Source: Varroa destructor (lineage: Eukaryota; Arthropoda; Arachnida; Mesostigmata; Varroidae). Taken from it: DNA of 64,000 nt. The notes beneath the pieces were generated by a model. That model did no database searches. It was not told the DNA's origin and was given only the letters and a program-made list of their open reading frames with translations. A program made the position numbers and the translations under genes. Numbering within the stretch: position 1 is the stretch's first letter; each line of letters starts with the position of its first letter. The stretch lies in the NCBI RefSeq assembly GCF_002443255.2, contig NW_019211460.1:25960882-26024881 (forward strand), given 5' to 3'. Below, piece by piece: positions 1-14,536 of the stretch.

Positions 1-3000
1 ATCTGACGAAGACAAAGAAGACTGTTCCTTCGACAAAAGAAACCCAAAAATAAATATATTATAGAGACAATATTTTGCGCTAAATTTTATTTCATGTTAC
101 CATGTTAACTTTTGCTAATATGGCAGTGGCAATTATTACGAAAATTTTGATGTCGCTTCTGGACTGACTGTGATAATTGGAAAATCAGTGAATGCTATTC
201 CAAATCCACATCCGCGCAGGATAAAATGTCCAACTCCAGTATAAGGAAGAGTATATAATATTGCTGAAAAAAAGAAGTCGTAAAAAGTCTGGGGAACGTT
301 TTTGTGGCATAAAAATTATTTTAATAACGGAAGGAGTTCTTTGTTCCGATTTCGTGTATCATAATGGACGTGTTGCTGTACGGAAATATATGTACTAATG
401 TACTATTTTTTCGCCAGATACAGTTAGTAACTAACAAATGAAAATGATTTATAACGAAAAAGTGGATATTTTATATAGAAAAAGGAAAGCAAAGTTGCAA
501 CCATAGCAAATATAATTCCTGCATGTTTTAATACTGCGTCAGTGGTTTATGCCATCATATTATGACTATATGCTGTATGGTATTTATATCGCGGCTGTGT
601 TAAATAACTCGACATGTCGAATGATGTTTCACAGACAGATCCCCAGTGTTCCTTGACTTAGTTAGGAGACAGTAGCAAAAGTCGATTTGCATTTATGACC
701 TTTCCCTTTAAGGCTATTGAGTGCTAGAGGGTATAGCGACTCAACCGATTAGCCAGCAACTTTTATAGACTACTATAGTGCTTTTTTTCTACCAGGCCCC
801 CTTCTGTCACCATGAGTTATAACTATAACTCTCCAGACTCGAGCTGACGGACCAGTTCTCAACGTAGGGCGTCTTCTTCTCTTTATGCCATTCCTACTGG
901 TACTCTGGCACTATCTAGAAGCCTTAGCTGTTTGTCCTGCTGCACGAGGGAATCAGCACTTATTATAGCGGTAGCCACTAGCGGATGACTGTAGATATTT
1001 CATTGCACAGGTGGCCTACGTTGGCTTTCTCATCATGGCATCATCTGTTCTCGCATTGCTTTTTGATTGTTGTAAGCAGTGTTCGAGTGCAGACGCCAAG
1101 CACTAACATATCGTAATGTTGAGCGTGTCTCAAGTGTTCTGCGTCACGCAGTAACCCTTAGAGAATTAGCGGCTTGTAGACGGCCTTGGTGGGGTTAGGT
1201 CGGTTATCTGGATGTACCTTGAAGGCTGAGAAGTGCTTGCAGAAAAGCGAGGCCTGAGCAGATTATAAGACCAAAGAAAGGTAAATGGCTTCAGTTAATT
1301 ATCGTGTGTATTGTAGATCAACAGTGATCCAGCGGCAACGGTGTATGTTTGTGCTACATTTAATGATAGATAACGGGGTTGTCTACAACTGCATCTACAG
1401 AAGTTCACCTACCCCAGCTATAAATCTACAAACCTTGTTTTTCAGATTGGACGGAATGGTTTAGTCAAAGGCAGAAAGTTAGGAAAGTGACCATTAGGAC
1501 TTGCATCAGAACCTTAGGTTCGCTATTGCTTTGGATTTGGTTGACTACGGATGAAAGCAACCGAAATTATTGCAGAACTTAATTTGTACACATCATTGTA
1601 TTAGACAGCAAAATAAAAGCGAATCTATGAAACACGAGTGAAGTTATGTCCCATCGGTGTATTTATTCTACCTGGCAGGAGACAATTTAGTGCCATAGGT
1701 CACGTCCTTCCTGTCCACAGGCCAGGCACTCAACACGAAACCCATTCTACAATCAAACATGGAGCCCAGATCCCACTCCCGACAATTGTAACTGCCTTTC
1801 CGTGAAACACCTTGTCAAACCTTAACATATTTTATAAAATCTTCATATTATCCACCTACTGCAGTATTACTGTGCAGCGTTTTTTATTTTTTAGGTGGGT
1901 TTCTCGTGGGCGAATATGTACTATTGAACAGGTAAAAAAGTGTCTGTTTTCGTACCAGCTATCAGTCAGCTGCAGTTTATTGCCTATTGATGGATTGGAT
2001 CTTGCTGCTGTCGCTACCTTTGAGCTGTTACCCCGAGTAACCCATATTTTTATTTAACTAGCTGCCTATATTCTTTTGCTGTCATCGCCTCTCAGTTTCA
2101 CTCTATCTCGTGAACAACACATTGAAGCATCTCAAATCTTCCATTATCTATCTATTTGTCAACGCCGCTAGTTACCGCCAGCAAAGCCCTGATATAGTGC
2201 TACAATTCCACGAGGGACTCGTTTCTAGTATCTAGTCAAGACATAGATAAGGTTTAGATCAATGACGGTGCGGGAGCCGTCGCCAGACACGCTAGGGACC
2301 GCGAGTGGCATGCCGTTCATAGCCCCAACTTGATACTGTCCTGCACAGTCTACGCTTATCTGTTCTCTGTGTTCTAACACTACAGAAAGCAAACAGTTAA
2401 CGGGTCACCGACGTTCGTTGATGAGCTGTTCCACCTTCTTCTGCTTATGCTGTTTGTGCTGCTTCTGTACCTTGACCTGTATCTTGACTTCAGAGCATCT
2501 CGTCAGCCTGCAAGATCGTTGGCTGCTCGAGGCCGAAGGAAACGGGAACATTGGTAGGCAGATAGGTAAACAGACGCCAGTAGCGTTTGCCAATGTCGGC
2601 TGAAAATACGTTTAGTTTGTGCTTGGGACTGATTCTTCATGTCAACCCGCTTTCATACTGTTACGACTGTTGTTGTGACCTGGCACAGATATGACGAGCG
2701 AACAGAATAGCTCCTGGTCGAACGCGGCCTGCCGCTGTAGTCATGGCTGCGGTGGACTACTCTCGTTGAGCGCGGGCCGCTTGCGACCCATATAGGCTTG
2801 CTTCGTAGATAACATGCAGAAAACTGTTGAGCGTTTACCGGCATGATTACTGCAATGACTTCTAACTTTTGCTCGCTTCAACTTAAGCAATCAATATAAC
2901 AGGCGACACGCAGCGAATGTTTGTCGTGCCTTTGTTTTTCCATCACTGTACATAGCGACGCTGTTATTGGAAAATCGGTTGAAGTGAAGTATGTTTGAAG

Positions 3001-6000
3001 TATTGAAAAAAAACACTGTGCTAAATTAGCTATGTAGGGGAAACAGATCTTTAATAGAAACTTTATAGATAGATGTGATTATCAATTACCGGAATGAGAA
3101 ATAAACCGATAACATTATTTAGTCAACGTGTATTTCTATGAAAAAAAACCCGCGGAGCGGGCAACGAAGGCAGAAATATCCGAAAGGAATGACATCTCTA
3201 TCAAATGCCCTTGCAGTAAGACCTTACTGAGTCGCCACGACACATGAGCAGACTGTATAAAATCTTATGAATCTAATAAAATACATTGGCTCCTGTGGCC
3301 TGTTTTAAGCAGTAGTGATCCTTCCTTTAAAGGATACGAAATAATAGTAAAGATAAGAAAAGCGCAGTGACGTTTGACGGAAAGCGTTGTTTCTTCGGAA
3401 AGTGGGTGTGGCGAATCACACAAATCCGTCGGTTACGATTTATAGGCGAAAAGTAGGAGAATCATTTCATTGGAAGGGTAGGGCGCGCAGTAACGTGTGA
3501 GGCCGAACCGGTCGAGTCGATAGGCGTGCCCTGTTAGAATACCCATACCAGAAGGGCTTCTCCTTAATTTGGCGAACTAATAAAAAGTGGGAAAAATACT
3601 AGTAGATCGGTAAAAATCTGTCATCCATGGGTTCAGTACCTATGTTGTCCACTAAAAATCCTTAATCGGGAATGGGAAGTATTCGCTTTGTACTATACGT
3701 TTGGAGAAATAAACTATTTCGAACAGAGTCTTTTTAGTTCTAGGACTAGTTCGACCGAGATGGCAGTATCTGCGCGAAAGTGTTTATCATAAAGCCGGTA
3801 TTGCAGAGACCTCTACAAGTTATATACTGAAGGGAATGAGACAAACGACTGTAATCATTTTCGGATACGCTAGTTTCTGTGCGTTTCGCAAATGGTTTAT
3901 GAGCTTGCGTGTGAAGACGTCAAACAGATGGTCATGATATGAGAAACTTTGAAAATTGTCGTTAACGATAAAATCAAAATGCACTATTATATATGGCTCT
4001 AGATCTGTAGTACGGAGGAGGCTAGCACTATACTATTTTGTTAATGCTTTTTTGTCAAACTATACCTTTAGTGTCGATTAAGTGAAAATTGAATAAAAAA
4101 CATAGACCGCAGACGGTATCTGATGGGTAGAGATATTTGTCGAGTCGTTTCGGTTGTCGTGTGTTTTAACTTAGGTATAAAATTGTCGCCAATCAACGTT
4201 TTACTGTACACATCGTTGAGTAGTAGAAGTAAGGTTAAATAAAACATTATGCTGCTGACGTAAGGTATCTGTGTAAGCCGTGTTATTATAGATTTGTTGT
4301 CCTGTAAATGTAGGCAGATGTCTGCCATGGATCAAAGACAGCTATCGTAAAATATCTGCTATCTGTAGGAGCAGAATCGGTAAAAAAACTGGAAGGCTGA
4401 AGGGACCAAGTTTTGAACGTTAAATTGTACCACATAACATTGACTTGGTAAAAATAATAACAATGACAAAAAGCATATCTTCACAGTTGAATTGACATAC
4501 AAATATATCGCTTAGGCTAATTAGGAGAGGGGCCACGGAGTAGACTCTACATGTTTGTACAGCGTTGTTTGTTCATATTATAGATCCTTGTCCCACAAAA
4601 CAGTCGCACGCCCCTATCTTGTTCTGTGTCTTAAGCAGCGCCAATAGTTGGTTTGTCCTTTACGAGTTCTTCGATATGAATAAGTTGACAATACCGTATA
4701 GTGCAACAGAATTGGCATCAAACCATGTGGGTGAAATTACTCCCGGGCTGGGATATCGGTAGAAACAAAAATAGTGGCGGCCGCCGGTAGTCAGATTTTC
4801 AACAGCTTCCTTTAATCCTAGCCCCAGTTTTGTTCTAGCCTATTACATCGGCATCGCGTCTATTGTTACCGCTGCTTCTTTCAGTAGTTTTGCACCCGGA
4901 ATCGTTTATTTGGCTGCCGTTTCGTCGGTACCTTTAGGTTTTATCGAAGCGTGAAATCGATGACGTCAGCTACAGGTCACCAGTGCCATCATTATTGTCA
5001 ACCATCAGCTGTGAATCCGGAGAAGCAGTTAGTATGGCCAACATACGAAAGCCTCGGCTAACTCCTAACTTTTTTAGACATTAGTTCATTTTCGGCGGGC
5101 AGTGGTGAGATAGCAGCGAGTAAAAAAGAACACTTACAAGAACCAAGGAAACTTTATAGTTAACGTTGAACGCAAACACTCTAGCTGAAATGTTGGCTCT
5201 TACTTAACTTTCTTTGTTTGACAGAAGAGTCTTCGGCAGAGTCTTTATACTATCTCCCTATCAAGGTGCGCAAAAGGTGGTGCTATGTGTTGTCTATGAG
5301 TACATGTCGGTGTATGGACGAAGGACGAGTATCTATCTATGCGTAAACATAACTATGCGCACACGATAGTGCGGTTTGAAAATTCAATTGACATTGTCAA
5401 AATTGATTATATCTTCTGAATCTCCGTCCATCCCCTCGTTATCTGAATCCCGCTGGTCCGCCCACGGACCGCTGTCGCTCGCCCTCAATGAGAAAAATTT
5501 CGTTGGCCTGCAGCATAAATACGTAGCATGGCATACTAGCTCGCTCGCGATTCAAGTCAGCCGTAACTCGTACAGCCACCGAGCACTCAGGACAACCGGC
5601 TTCCATATAGCTACTATTGTTCGCTATTAGCTCAACAGCTGTACGCTGTTGCTTGTTGAGCAAAGATGGGAAATTGCTTCTTACGTTCTCTCTTATCTAA
5701 AATGCCATCGCTAGACCTTGGCAGTATGTACTGGCCATACAGGTGACCCATTAAAACTTCAACTCTTCCCGCGCAGCCTGCCGACCGTTATTTACATGCC
5801 CTAAAACCTCTGACCTCGGTGAAGGTTCTCTCTTGGCGGAGCGCTGGGTTGTTTCGCCGGCATACAGCGGATCCGAAAACTGCACTAGAACCGAATTGTG
5901 AAATACCAAATTAGAGAGTCGAAAAAGGAAGAGATGAAGACAAGCTCCGCGCTTCGGTTCGAGCATCAACTGACAGTAGCTGACCGGGAAGTCAAGTATT

Positions 6001-9000
6001 GCTCACTGGAGGTCGGAGTCTTTTGTCTTTGGATATTATCACTCTACCTTCGTTCTTCATATTACTAGAAGCCGTGGCAAAAAAAGAATTCCTTCCTCCT
6101 TCTTTCCTTAACTTTTATCTTTTTAGCAGCATAGCCATTTTCATTTATATGAAGCAATGCATCTTCGAAACCCAGGTCGTCCTTATGTAAGCAAGGTCAA
6201 GCCACCGTCACCACGCCCGCTTCCACTAGGAAGGCAAGCGCGGCCCTTCGGCAACGGGGTAATACACCATGCATTTCAAGAGCCTTTACGTTTGCGGTTT
6301 TCCCGCCGATGGTTTTCCAAAATTTGCGTTAAGTGGAATATGTCGCCGCGATTACATTTAGCAACCCTTAGATACTTGTTTCCCCCAGACCGTAAGGTTA
6401 AAAAGAACGATATTGGATGGCAGTTTTTAGTCGGGAATAAATTCACCGACAGAAAACAGACATGGTACTCCTCACTCAATTTCTCAATGAGAAGCGTCAA
6501 AGATTGCGCGTAATTGTGACTGAAGTGCAAAAAGGTGCGGCAGAAGAAAAACGAGGCGACAATGTTCAATGAACTACTATTGGCCTTGGTATCAGCTGCC
6601 TCGTAGCGCAACCAAAGTACGGAACAATTTGGTCAACATAATTGTTGTTCTAATAGGTTTTAACAGATAGAAACTTCGAAAACAAAATGCCATGTAGTGA
6701 CCGAGACGCTTCGGTCTTCTGAAGCCGTCAAAAACCTGTGCGGTAAGGACTATATAGCGGCCATCGAAAAAAGTTTAGGACACGTTTTGTATTGATATTT
6801 TAAGCGTTGCCACGGTGATGTGCAATATAACAAGGAAGGCAAATTCTCTACGCATTTCTCCGTGGCGGCAGTAATATGTACTGCCTGATCGCGCCATACT
6901 GTCTTGCTCCCGATAACAATAGGACAAGCTATGCCCTAGCGATACAGGTGACTTGTGTGTGGCGTTCGTCGGTTGAGTGGCTTGGAACGTGATGTTATTT
7001 CTCTACAAGCATAGCAATGCGTTCCTTAACCCGAATCTACGTATAGCTGATGTTGATACGCTCTGAATCGCATGGATAAATGATGATTTTTATGATGCAC
7101 GCATGAAATGATGTATAACGTGCGAAACAACATGCTTTGGCCAACTAATTAGCTAATTGATAGGAGTGGATACGGCTGCTGCGGACGTCTCTTGTAATTA
7201 ATGCCTGAGAAAATTAAATCTTGGGGGTCATTTTGACCTCAGCTTCAAGTTGACGGAAACCGCACTGTGGCTACATACCACAGACGCTAGACGCGGGCCC
7301 TATAAAAAACGTCGTTCTCAAATGCACGGCAGCGATTCGACCTCTTTGAGGTGTAAACTCTGTTTCGGTACCTCAGTAGAGAAAAACGTCCACAGAACAA
7401 TCGACGTTAACTTGATAAATTCAACAATATTTATAATAATTGCTTACTTTTTTAGATGTAATTTACCGGGCTCATGATAGTAACAATATAATACGACAGT
7501 AATAATACCTAACAGGTAACGGAACTTGGCATTGCATGCAAAGAAACACCTTGCAAACGTGAACACGTATAGTGTCATCCTTCCCATTCAAAGCCCTGCA
7601 TTTCTTTTCGATCAATAGCCTATCCCTGAAAGAAGACGAAAATGAGCGGCTGAAGCAGAGGCCGCAAGCTTACGTCCTGCTGCACGGCTCGATCCGGACA
7701 GGAAACGAAATAGTATGTCTACACATACCCTTAGTACCACCGCGCTGCTATGGCGACTGGACGACCTCTTACACTTTCACAATTATAATTATTATAGATA
7801 GTTTTCATCATCATCATCATCTTTTCCTCTCAATTATATCAATCAGCTTCCTGTTGGTGGCACAGTTAACACTGTAAGCCACCTACGCAGATCCTACGAG
7901 TCAGGTTATGAAATAACGCGATTTGGATGCGATCTGGCCGGACGAACGGGATCATGGCATCCCTTGTTAAAAATCTATTAATATAAAGCGAGGTATTGAT
8001 TGAAGTAATCCTAGCTCTGCCCGTCAATACCGGATCGTGATCGTCCTCGTATGTGAACAAGGGAAAATGTTTTAAGCAATTTACCGGACATTTCGCTCGC
8101 GATCGATGATTGTTGTGTAGTGGCCAGTACGATTTCAGTTTAAGGATCTATTGTAGGTCTACAGTTTTGGTGTCGTACGAAAGTAGACGGATCGCACTAT
8201 TTAGATTTCAGTAGATACCCATATTAAAATTGTCCGTGTTGTACATTCAAAAGCATACAATGGCGACGTCGATCAAGCGTTTAGTTGTTTATCAGTCTCA
8301 TGGAATATGCCAGAACAGTACACAGTACCTGATTAAAAATCTAGTGGCCTAGGATTTTGACCTTCAAATTTAACCTTAGTCAGGTTGCACATGTAGCGTT
8401 TGTGAAATTTTTTAAGTACATAGGCAATGACGTGGTTGAATGTCGATAGTTTTTTCTAGTTAGAGTAATTCTTTTATAGTTTAGATGTAGTAGTATGGAT
8501 TTGTATTACGTTGTGCTCGTATAGGTCTTCGTTCCTTAGTACAGTTAATTAGAATTGTTGCTAACGTGAGCACAAACTATGAAGATATTAACTGTATAAT
8601 TAGCCCTGATCCCATGTTTTCGTTTATTTCTCTCAGCATTACATTATGGTTACAATGGTTGTAAGGTCGTATTGCTGTAGCTCCATATCGGCTGTCTCCG
8701 TGCGTCTGGATCTATCTGCAAGCATTCTTATCGTAAAGAGGCGCGCGTGTCTGATAGGGGCTGATAATGAACTGAACGGGTCGAAGAAGCCTTGAGAAAG
8801 CGACAAGCGGAGTCAAAAAGACGATCTAAAAGTTGCGGCGGGCTGTTATAGCGTAGAGTCACACAAGAGGATAGGATGAATGCGGCAAGCCATACGGACG
8901 TAATTGAGCATCTTGTATTGGAACGAAGCAGCGTGACGTGGTCCCCTCCCTCCCTCCCTCGTAGACGAAAACGATCCATTTGAATATAATTTTTTTTAAT

Positions 9001-10843
9001 GGCGCAATTGAATGCGGAGCAAACACGGCTATAACAGTCTAATCAAAACGTCTACGGTATAAGAAGAAAGGAAACTGCACAACGTTTTCTTAGAGATCAA
9101 AAAACTGTGATCATTTCAGGAACAAAATGGAAATTTCAAATATCCAAATGTCACCCAAATACGACTAAAATCCATATACTTCGACTTTAAAACGATAAAT
9201 TCTCCCTAAGCGGGACCTGTTGCGTAGCTGTTCTATTTGCAGTAGCTGGAATAGGATTCATTGTTCGGATTGTTCTATCAAATACGTGTTGAGGGTTAGC
9301 CGTGAGTTTTCATCAGCGCATCAGTTGTCTTAATAAATAGAAAAAAACTGAAGTAAAATGGACTGAACGACAGACGCGTTGCATTCTGGTCGTTGACAGA
9401 AATCGTCCTCATACCAAACCCGGCCATATAATAAGGTATACACATTTTGTCTTTTTCTAGCCAACCATTACCCAGGAGTACCCATTACCATTATATACCG
9501 TCTAAATATGTTAAGATGAATTGTATTGTTTTGAAACATTAACTCTCCACAGCCGCGTGTATATATATACACACACGTACTTTCTCGGTAAAAAAAATAT
9601 GTTTGGATAAATGTTCTCTAAATGACTTTTGACAGCAATATCGCGCCGAACGATTCGTTGTAATGGCCGGTCCAAATGAATAGGGAAATTAAACGAAAAA
9701 GTTTAGTGGAGCTGTGTTTTTTCTGTATGTTTTCATACGCGTGTGGGACACATGTATGAGATTAGTTTACCTCTATGGCTGTCACTGTCTCCTCTGGCAG
9801 GCAAAGCTGTACATTTTACATACATATTTACATGCATACAGAGCTGTACATAGCGACTCCCGTAATGCGGACATCAGATCCGCTCTTCCGTGACCGACTT
9901 ATACGACTGATACGGCCCATTGCAACACCAAATGGCCAACATATTTAATTTTTCTGTGAACTATGACGACGTTTTCGATCTCATACTCGGTCTTGGCTTG
10001 CTGGTCCTCAGTCAACTGCAGGCAACGTGGCCGTTTGTTGTGGCAGGAAAAGATTATAGAGTTCACTTTAGTTCATCATCGTGCTACGTCTGTTCCTGTT
10101 GTTAGGCTTTACGCGAAAACAGACGATAGGTCGGAGCAACATCAGCGACACGCTCACTAATTTCGCATTGCCTGCACCTGGCGCCATGACCACCGTGTGC
10201 GTCAGAGTGTGTGTAGATTAACGAACGATCAGCGACGCCCCAGGTCCTTCCTCGTGGGTAAGCGATGAAGCCCGTCTTCATCCGCAGAAACAAGCTTCAG
10301 ATAACAGGGCTGCTGAAGAGAAGGGAAAAAGCTCATACGTAGTAAAAGGCGAGGTCGCTATGGTTGCTAATCGCTGATTTTCTAGTGATGTGTACAGCGT
10401 TCGCAGTAGAACGTGCGCTGGCGCCGGACGATGGATCTGAACTTGGCCGGTCAAACCACGGCCACGCCATAGGGCATGTTCCCTTGGCAAGCCCAACGTT
10501 ATTTTATTACGTTATTGTAGTTTTCCTCGTACAAACGATACAAACGAAAGGACAGAGATGCGGACGGAGGCTTGCAACATGGAGTCGTGGTAATTCAAAA
10601 ACGAATGTTGATGACGCCAAGATGTTCACGCAGTAGATTCAATTAACGTCGCTTACTGCCACTTTTATACTAGTTCACCGTCAATGCCGTACTGCACCAC
10701 AACTAACTATGGGCGGAACGTCTTCGAAAAATCACATCAATATGCTGATGTAATACATCAGTTCGGTTCGATGTAATCATTTCCGTCACCTCATCTATAT
10801 CTATTTTCAATATAAAGCGAAGTAAAAATCCATCGTGCACGTA

Positions 10844-10849
<6 letters not shown>

Positions 10850-10897
<48 letters not shown>
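10850..10897. repeat. (TA)n microsatellite
   Basis: An uninterrupted TA dinucleotide run of about 48 bases. It is the longest of several TA tracts in the window and reads as Tyr-Ile repeats in frames on both strands, so the open frames overlying it are artefacts. Confidence 0.95.
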
Positions 10898-10898
<1 letters not shown>

Positions 10899-13800
10899 CG
10901 GATAATAGAAATGTTTCGAGACCGAATCACTTCTGTGTCAATTTGTCTCTTTTTTTTTGTTTGTTTGTTAGACTTGAATGCGAGATTCTGTGCCCGGAAT
11001 CAATGCCAAAAAACAACGAGACGGGAGATGGTGTATTAAAAATCACAACTTAACAACATTTTTAACGGTGCCGATGTCTGCAAGCACAGGAAGGATGTTT
11101 TTGCTCGTAATTCATCTTCTGGAGTTCTCATGGAGCGTTGATGACCTCCCTGCATTCGTGTATTCAGTATCATCATGTGGCAGAAAGTGTGAACGTCTAG
11201 AAGTGACAAGCAGACGTCAGTCTGACAGAGTATCTATAAAACGGATGATCATTTGCGTTTTGCGTGGCTCCGTCTGTAAATATTAGGGTGAATGCGTGTC
11301 GTTCGTTACCTCGTTCGCCGCTAGGGAAACTTATGCGAGTGCCAGTAGGGAAATTATTGTTGCCGGCTACAATAGCGGGTTGAACGGGCTCGATTTGATC
11401 GTAAAAAGGCTCTTCAATAATTTTTTTTCTTCATAACAGTGTGGACATTTTGGTGCGCGTGCAGCATTTGCGCACTACCCATAAATGGCCGCCGACAGCC
11501 AGCTGCGTTGTCGCATTCGTAATTAGAAAAACTGCTGTTTAGCGGTCGATAAGTGATGCCTGCGTCGCACATTAATTGCCACTCGATCTTGGCCCACGCC
11601 ATGGCATTTTGTGAGATGCTTCCGCCATTGTTGGCGCTAAGTTATGACGCTAGTTATATATTTTGTATCTGTTGTATATGGGTTCTTTGTCTCTTGTGAG
11701 TGGCGTTCGGCAGCCTGTAATGAATGACAAATTCTGGCGTGTCCTACACTAGCAGCATTACTGCTCCTACTGAGAGTTCAACTATAACTATAGATAAATG
11801 TACTATGGATGGTATGAGAACGACAAAAGGGATAAATACTACAGTGTTTGTTGTCTGAACAAAATGGTGCTCACTGGAGAGCCGGAATGGCAAATTTGTA
11901 CAATGATCTGTGCCTACTTTACATGGCGACTGGAAACGAACCGAATAGTTTAAAAGAAAGCACTAGAGCTGAGTGAGTAGAACAAGAGGAGTCTGTGTAA
12001 GTTTTATTTTAATCCTGTCGTAAGCTCTTTGCATTGTCGATGTTTATCTCGTTAGTGTCAGTTATCTACCCGCGTAAACTACTGTGACAATTTGAAATTT
12101 CGTTGTAGATGTCATCGTTAGGAACATGGCAGATTTTGGCATATGTCTGGCCTATTAAGCACAGCAACACGTGTCGGTGGACACTGAAAATAATGGCGTC
12201 TATTTGTGCCTATTTTCTGTCAAAGTTTGCTTTTGAGAACATTTACGAACGTGTTTTTCTGGGGTGTGACCCGACGCGGTGTATGTTTACTGCCATACTA
12301 TGTGATAATAACTACCGCGTCGTACTGTGTGTACCGAATTTGTAGATACGTCTACATGCGGGTAATTAGTTATCCAGTGAACGGTAATGAAGAAAATTAG
12401 CGCTTTTGGTTTGAAATTATTAGGTAGGTTAGACTTAGCGTTGGCTGCACAGCAACTGTGTACCTATTGGGTGGACTACGTGTATATATAACACAAGGCG
12501 AGATATATAAATCTGGGCTTTTTTTTTTATAGGTTACATATAAATATGCTGGAATGAAACCTTTGTGTAGGCTATAAGTGTCATTCCTGATTATCAATAT
12601 ATACTATTAATCGCAACTGCATTTTCCACTAACAGCTCGACCTACCCACTAGTTATTTTTAAGGTATTCCTTGTTCACTCTGCAAATAACAAGGGATATT
12701 GGTGGGTATCAATTCGACAATCTAGTGGAATGAAATTAGCAGGTCCTAGAAATGCGAGTGCTCGGGCGGACAAGTACAAGTAGTGCAAAAAGGCGCTTGA
12801 AAGCCTTATAAAGACTAATCAAGGTAACGTATCGTGGTAATTGAAATCCTGTTCTTTAAAACTGCCATTAATATTTGTACAACAAGATCTTGTTGCATGA
12901 AAAATTACGTTCGGGGCCATTTTACTGAATTTTCGAACCCTTTAAATTTAAACACTAGCAAACGTTCTCGAGCATGCCGAAAATCTCTATTGGCTGTTTC
13001 AAAACCCAAGTGACCGTTGATATCGGGAAAAACACAATTTAGAACCTTGTTAAGGAACGTTATGCGTAAACACAGGAACTTCGCTTGAATTCCGAAAATA
13101 ACGCCGCTACTGTCTTTTAGAAAATATATTTTTTTATATAAAGAGTATTTTGTGGTACTAGAAATCATTACTATGACACACAGTGTCCCAAATTCGTACC
13201 AATTTGAATGTCTCACCCCGAACTTAATAATCATCTTATTAACTTGTAACATTCCTTGTATAATTAGCATGCGAAGTACGACTTGGGATGTTGGTTATGG
13301 ATCAGGCACATGATCGTATATAACTCCACGAATCATATTTCGTAGTAAAGCCTAGGTTAACGATACTATGAAAAGATTGACAATTTTTTTTTTGTTTTTT
13401 GAGTTTCTAGCATTTAAAACCCAAAATTATGGTTTTGCTAGCAGACATCTGAGACTAGTGAAAAATGCTATGAGTCTAAACATTTACGACTCGATTTGAG
13501 CTTTTTTCTTTGAAGTATTGACTAGGCTATTGATCTTTTTGTTGTTGTTAGGAGTGAATGTAGCGAGCTGCAATCAAACGAATCGTTTGTCTGTAACCTG
13601 GAAGAATAGGACATAAATCATCTTGCATCCTCTGTTCGTGTCCCGCCGATTCGGGATCAGAAAAGAGGAAGGCATCCTTTTGTGTCTAACGTAATTGTGC
13701 AAGAAGGACCAAGCAAGTGTAATGAGTGTAAGCGAAACCGAAGTATTTTCAATTTCAAATTCGAGCGTGGTCGATGTCCAAATCTTGATTTTACTCTTTC

Positions 13801-14506
13801 ATTTACGTTGGAATAGACATCGCGAGCGTTATTTCGGTTATTACCATTGAACATTGTTTCGAACGTCAAGTTTTAACGCGATGCTTATAACTCTTGACTA
13901 CAACTGCTACTCGTCGTAAGATCATTGAATTATAAAATACCTAGAAAAGTTAATTTCATGTTCTATAGTTCTTCAACAACTCGAACTGGATGATCTGTTT
14001 ACGATTGAGTTCATTTTTCAGTAAGCACTGTAGAAAAAAATGTGCTTGATTTTCAGGCATATCTGTGGAACTTTTGATAGGCGCAGGGGCACATTCCGTA
14101 AAAGAGCATAAGACATATCCAAATATATCTCATATATGATGTGCAGTGAATGTCCATCACAGGAGAGCTGTCTGTCCTGTCTAGATACTGCTACCATTGC
14201 TCCACCACAGACTGCAACCGCCGCACCGTACCTGATGACGTTTGTCCTCATATACGAAACTGTAAATTGTTTACGAAGTGCTTCTCTGTGCAACTTGTTT
14301 GGAGGAAATTTTTTTTTTACAAAGGACTGGTTATGAGACCCTGCACACGTAATTCCCTTCATTTAGTTAATGACTGGGTTCGTTTATCCTTTATCAAAAA
14401 CCCCAGACGGTACGCCCTGTAAGTGTTCTTTCGTTTAGCTGCCTTTCATAATTAGGGTGCCGCTGGCCGATGCACCATTCGCAAGCAAACTGTGGAATGA
14501 AAGACC

Positions 14507-14536
14507 ATGAGCAACCCAGATTTTTGGGTTGTTCAT
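14507..14536. repeat. short inverted repeat (12-bp arms)
   Basis: Arms atgagcaaccca (14507-14518) and tgggttgttcat (14525-14536) pair across a 6-base loop. The single imperfect pair is a G-T wobble. The stem is too short for a typical microRNA precursor and no function is apparent. Confidence 0.6.

Noticed and set aside
12905..13270. 121-codon minus-strand ORF
   Set aside because: AT-rich chance frame without recognisable motif, splice context or start context.
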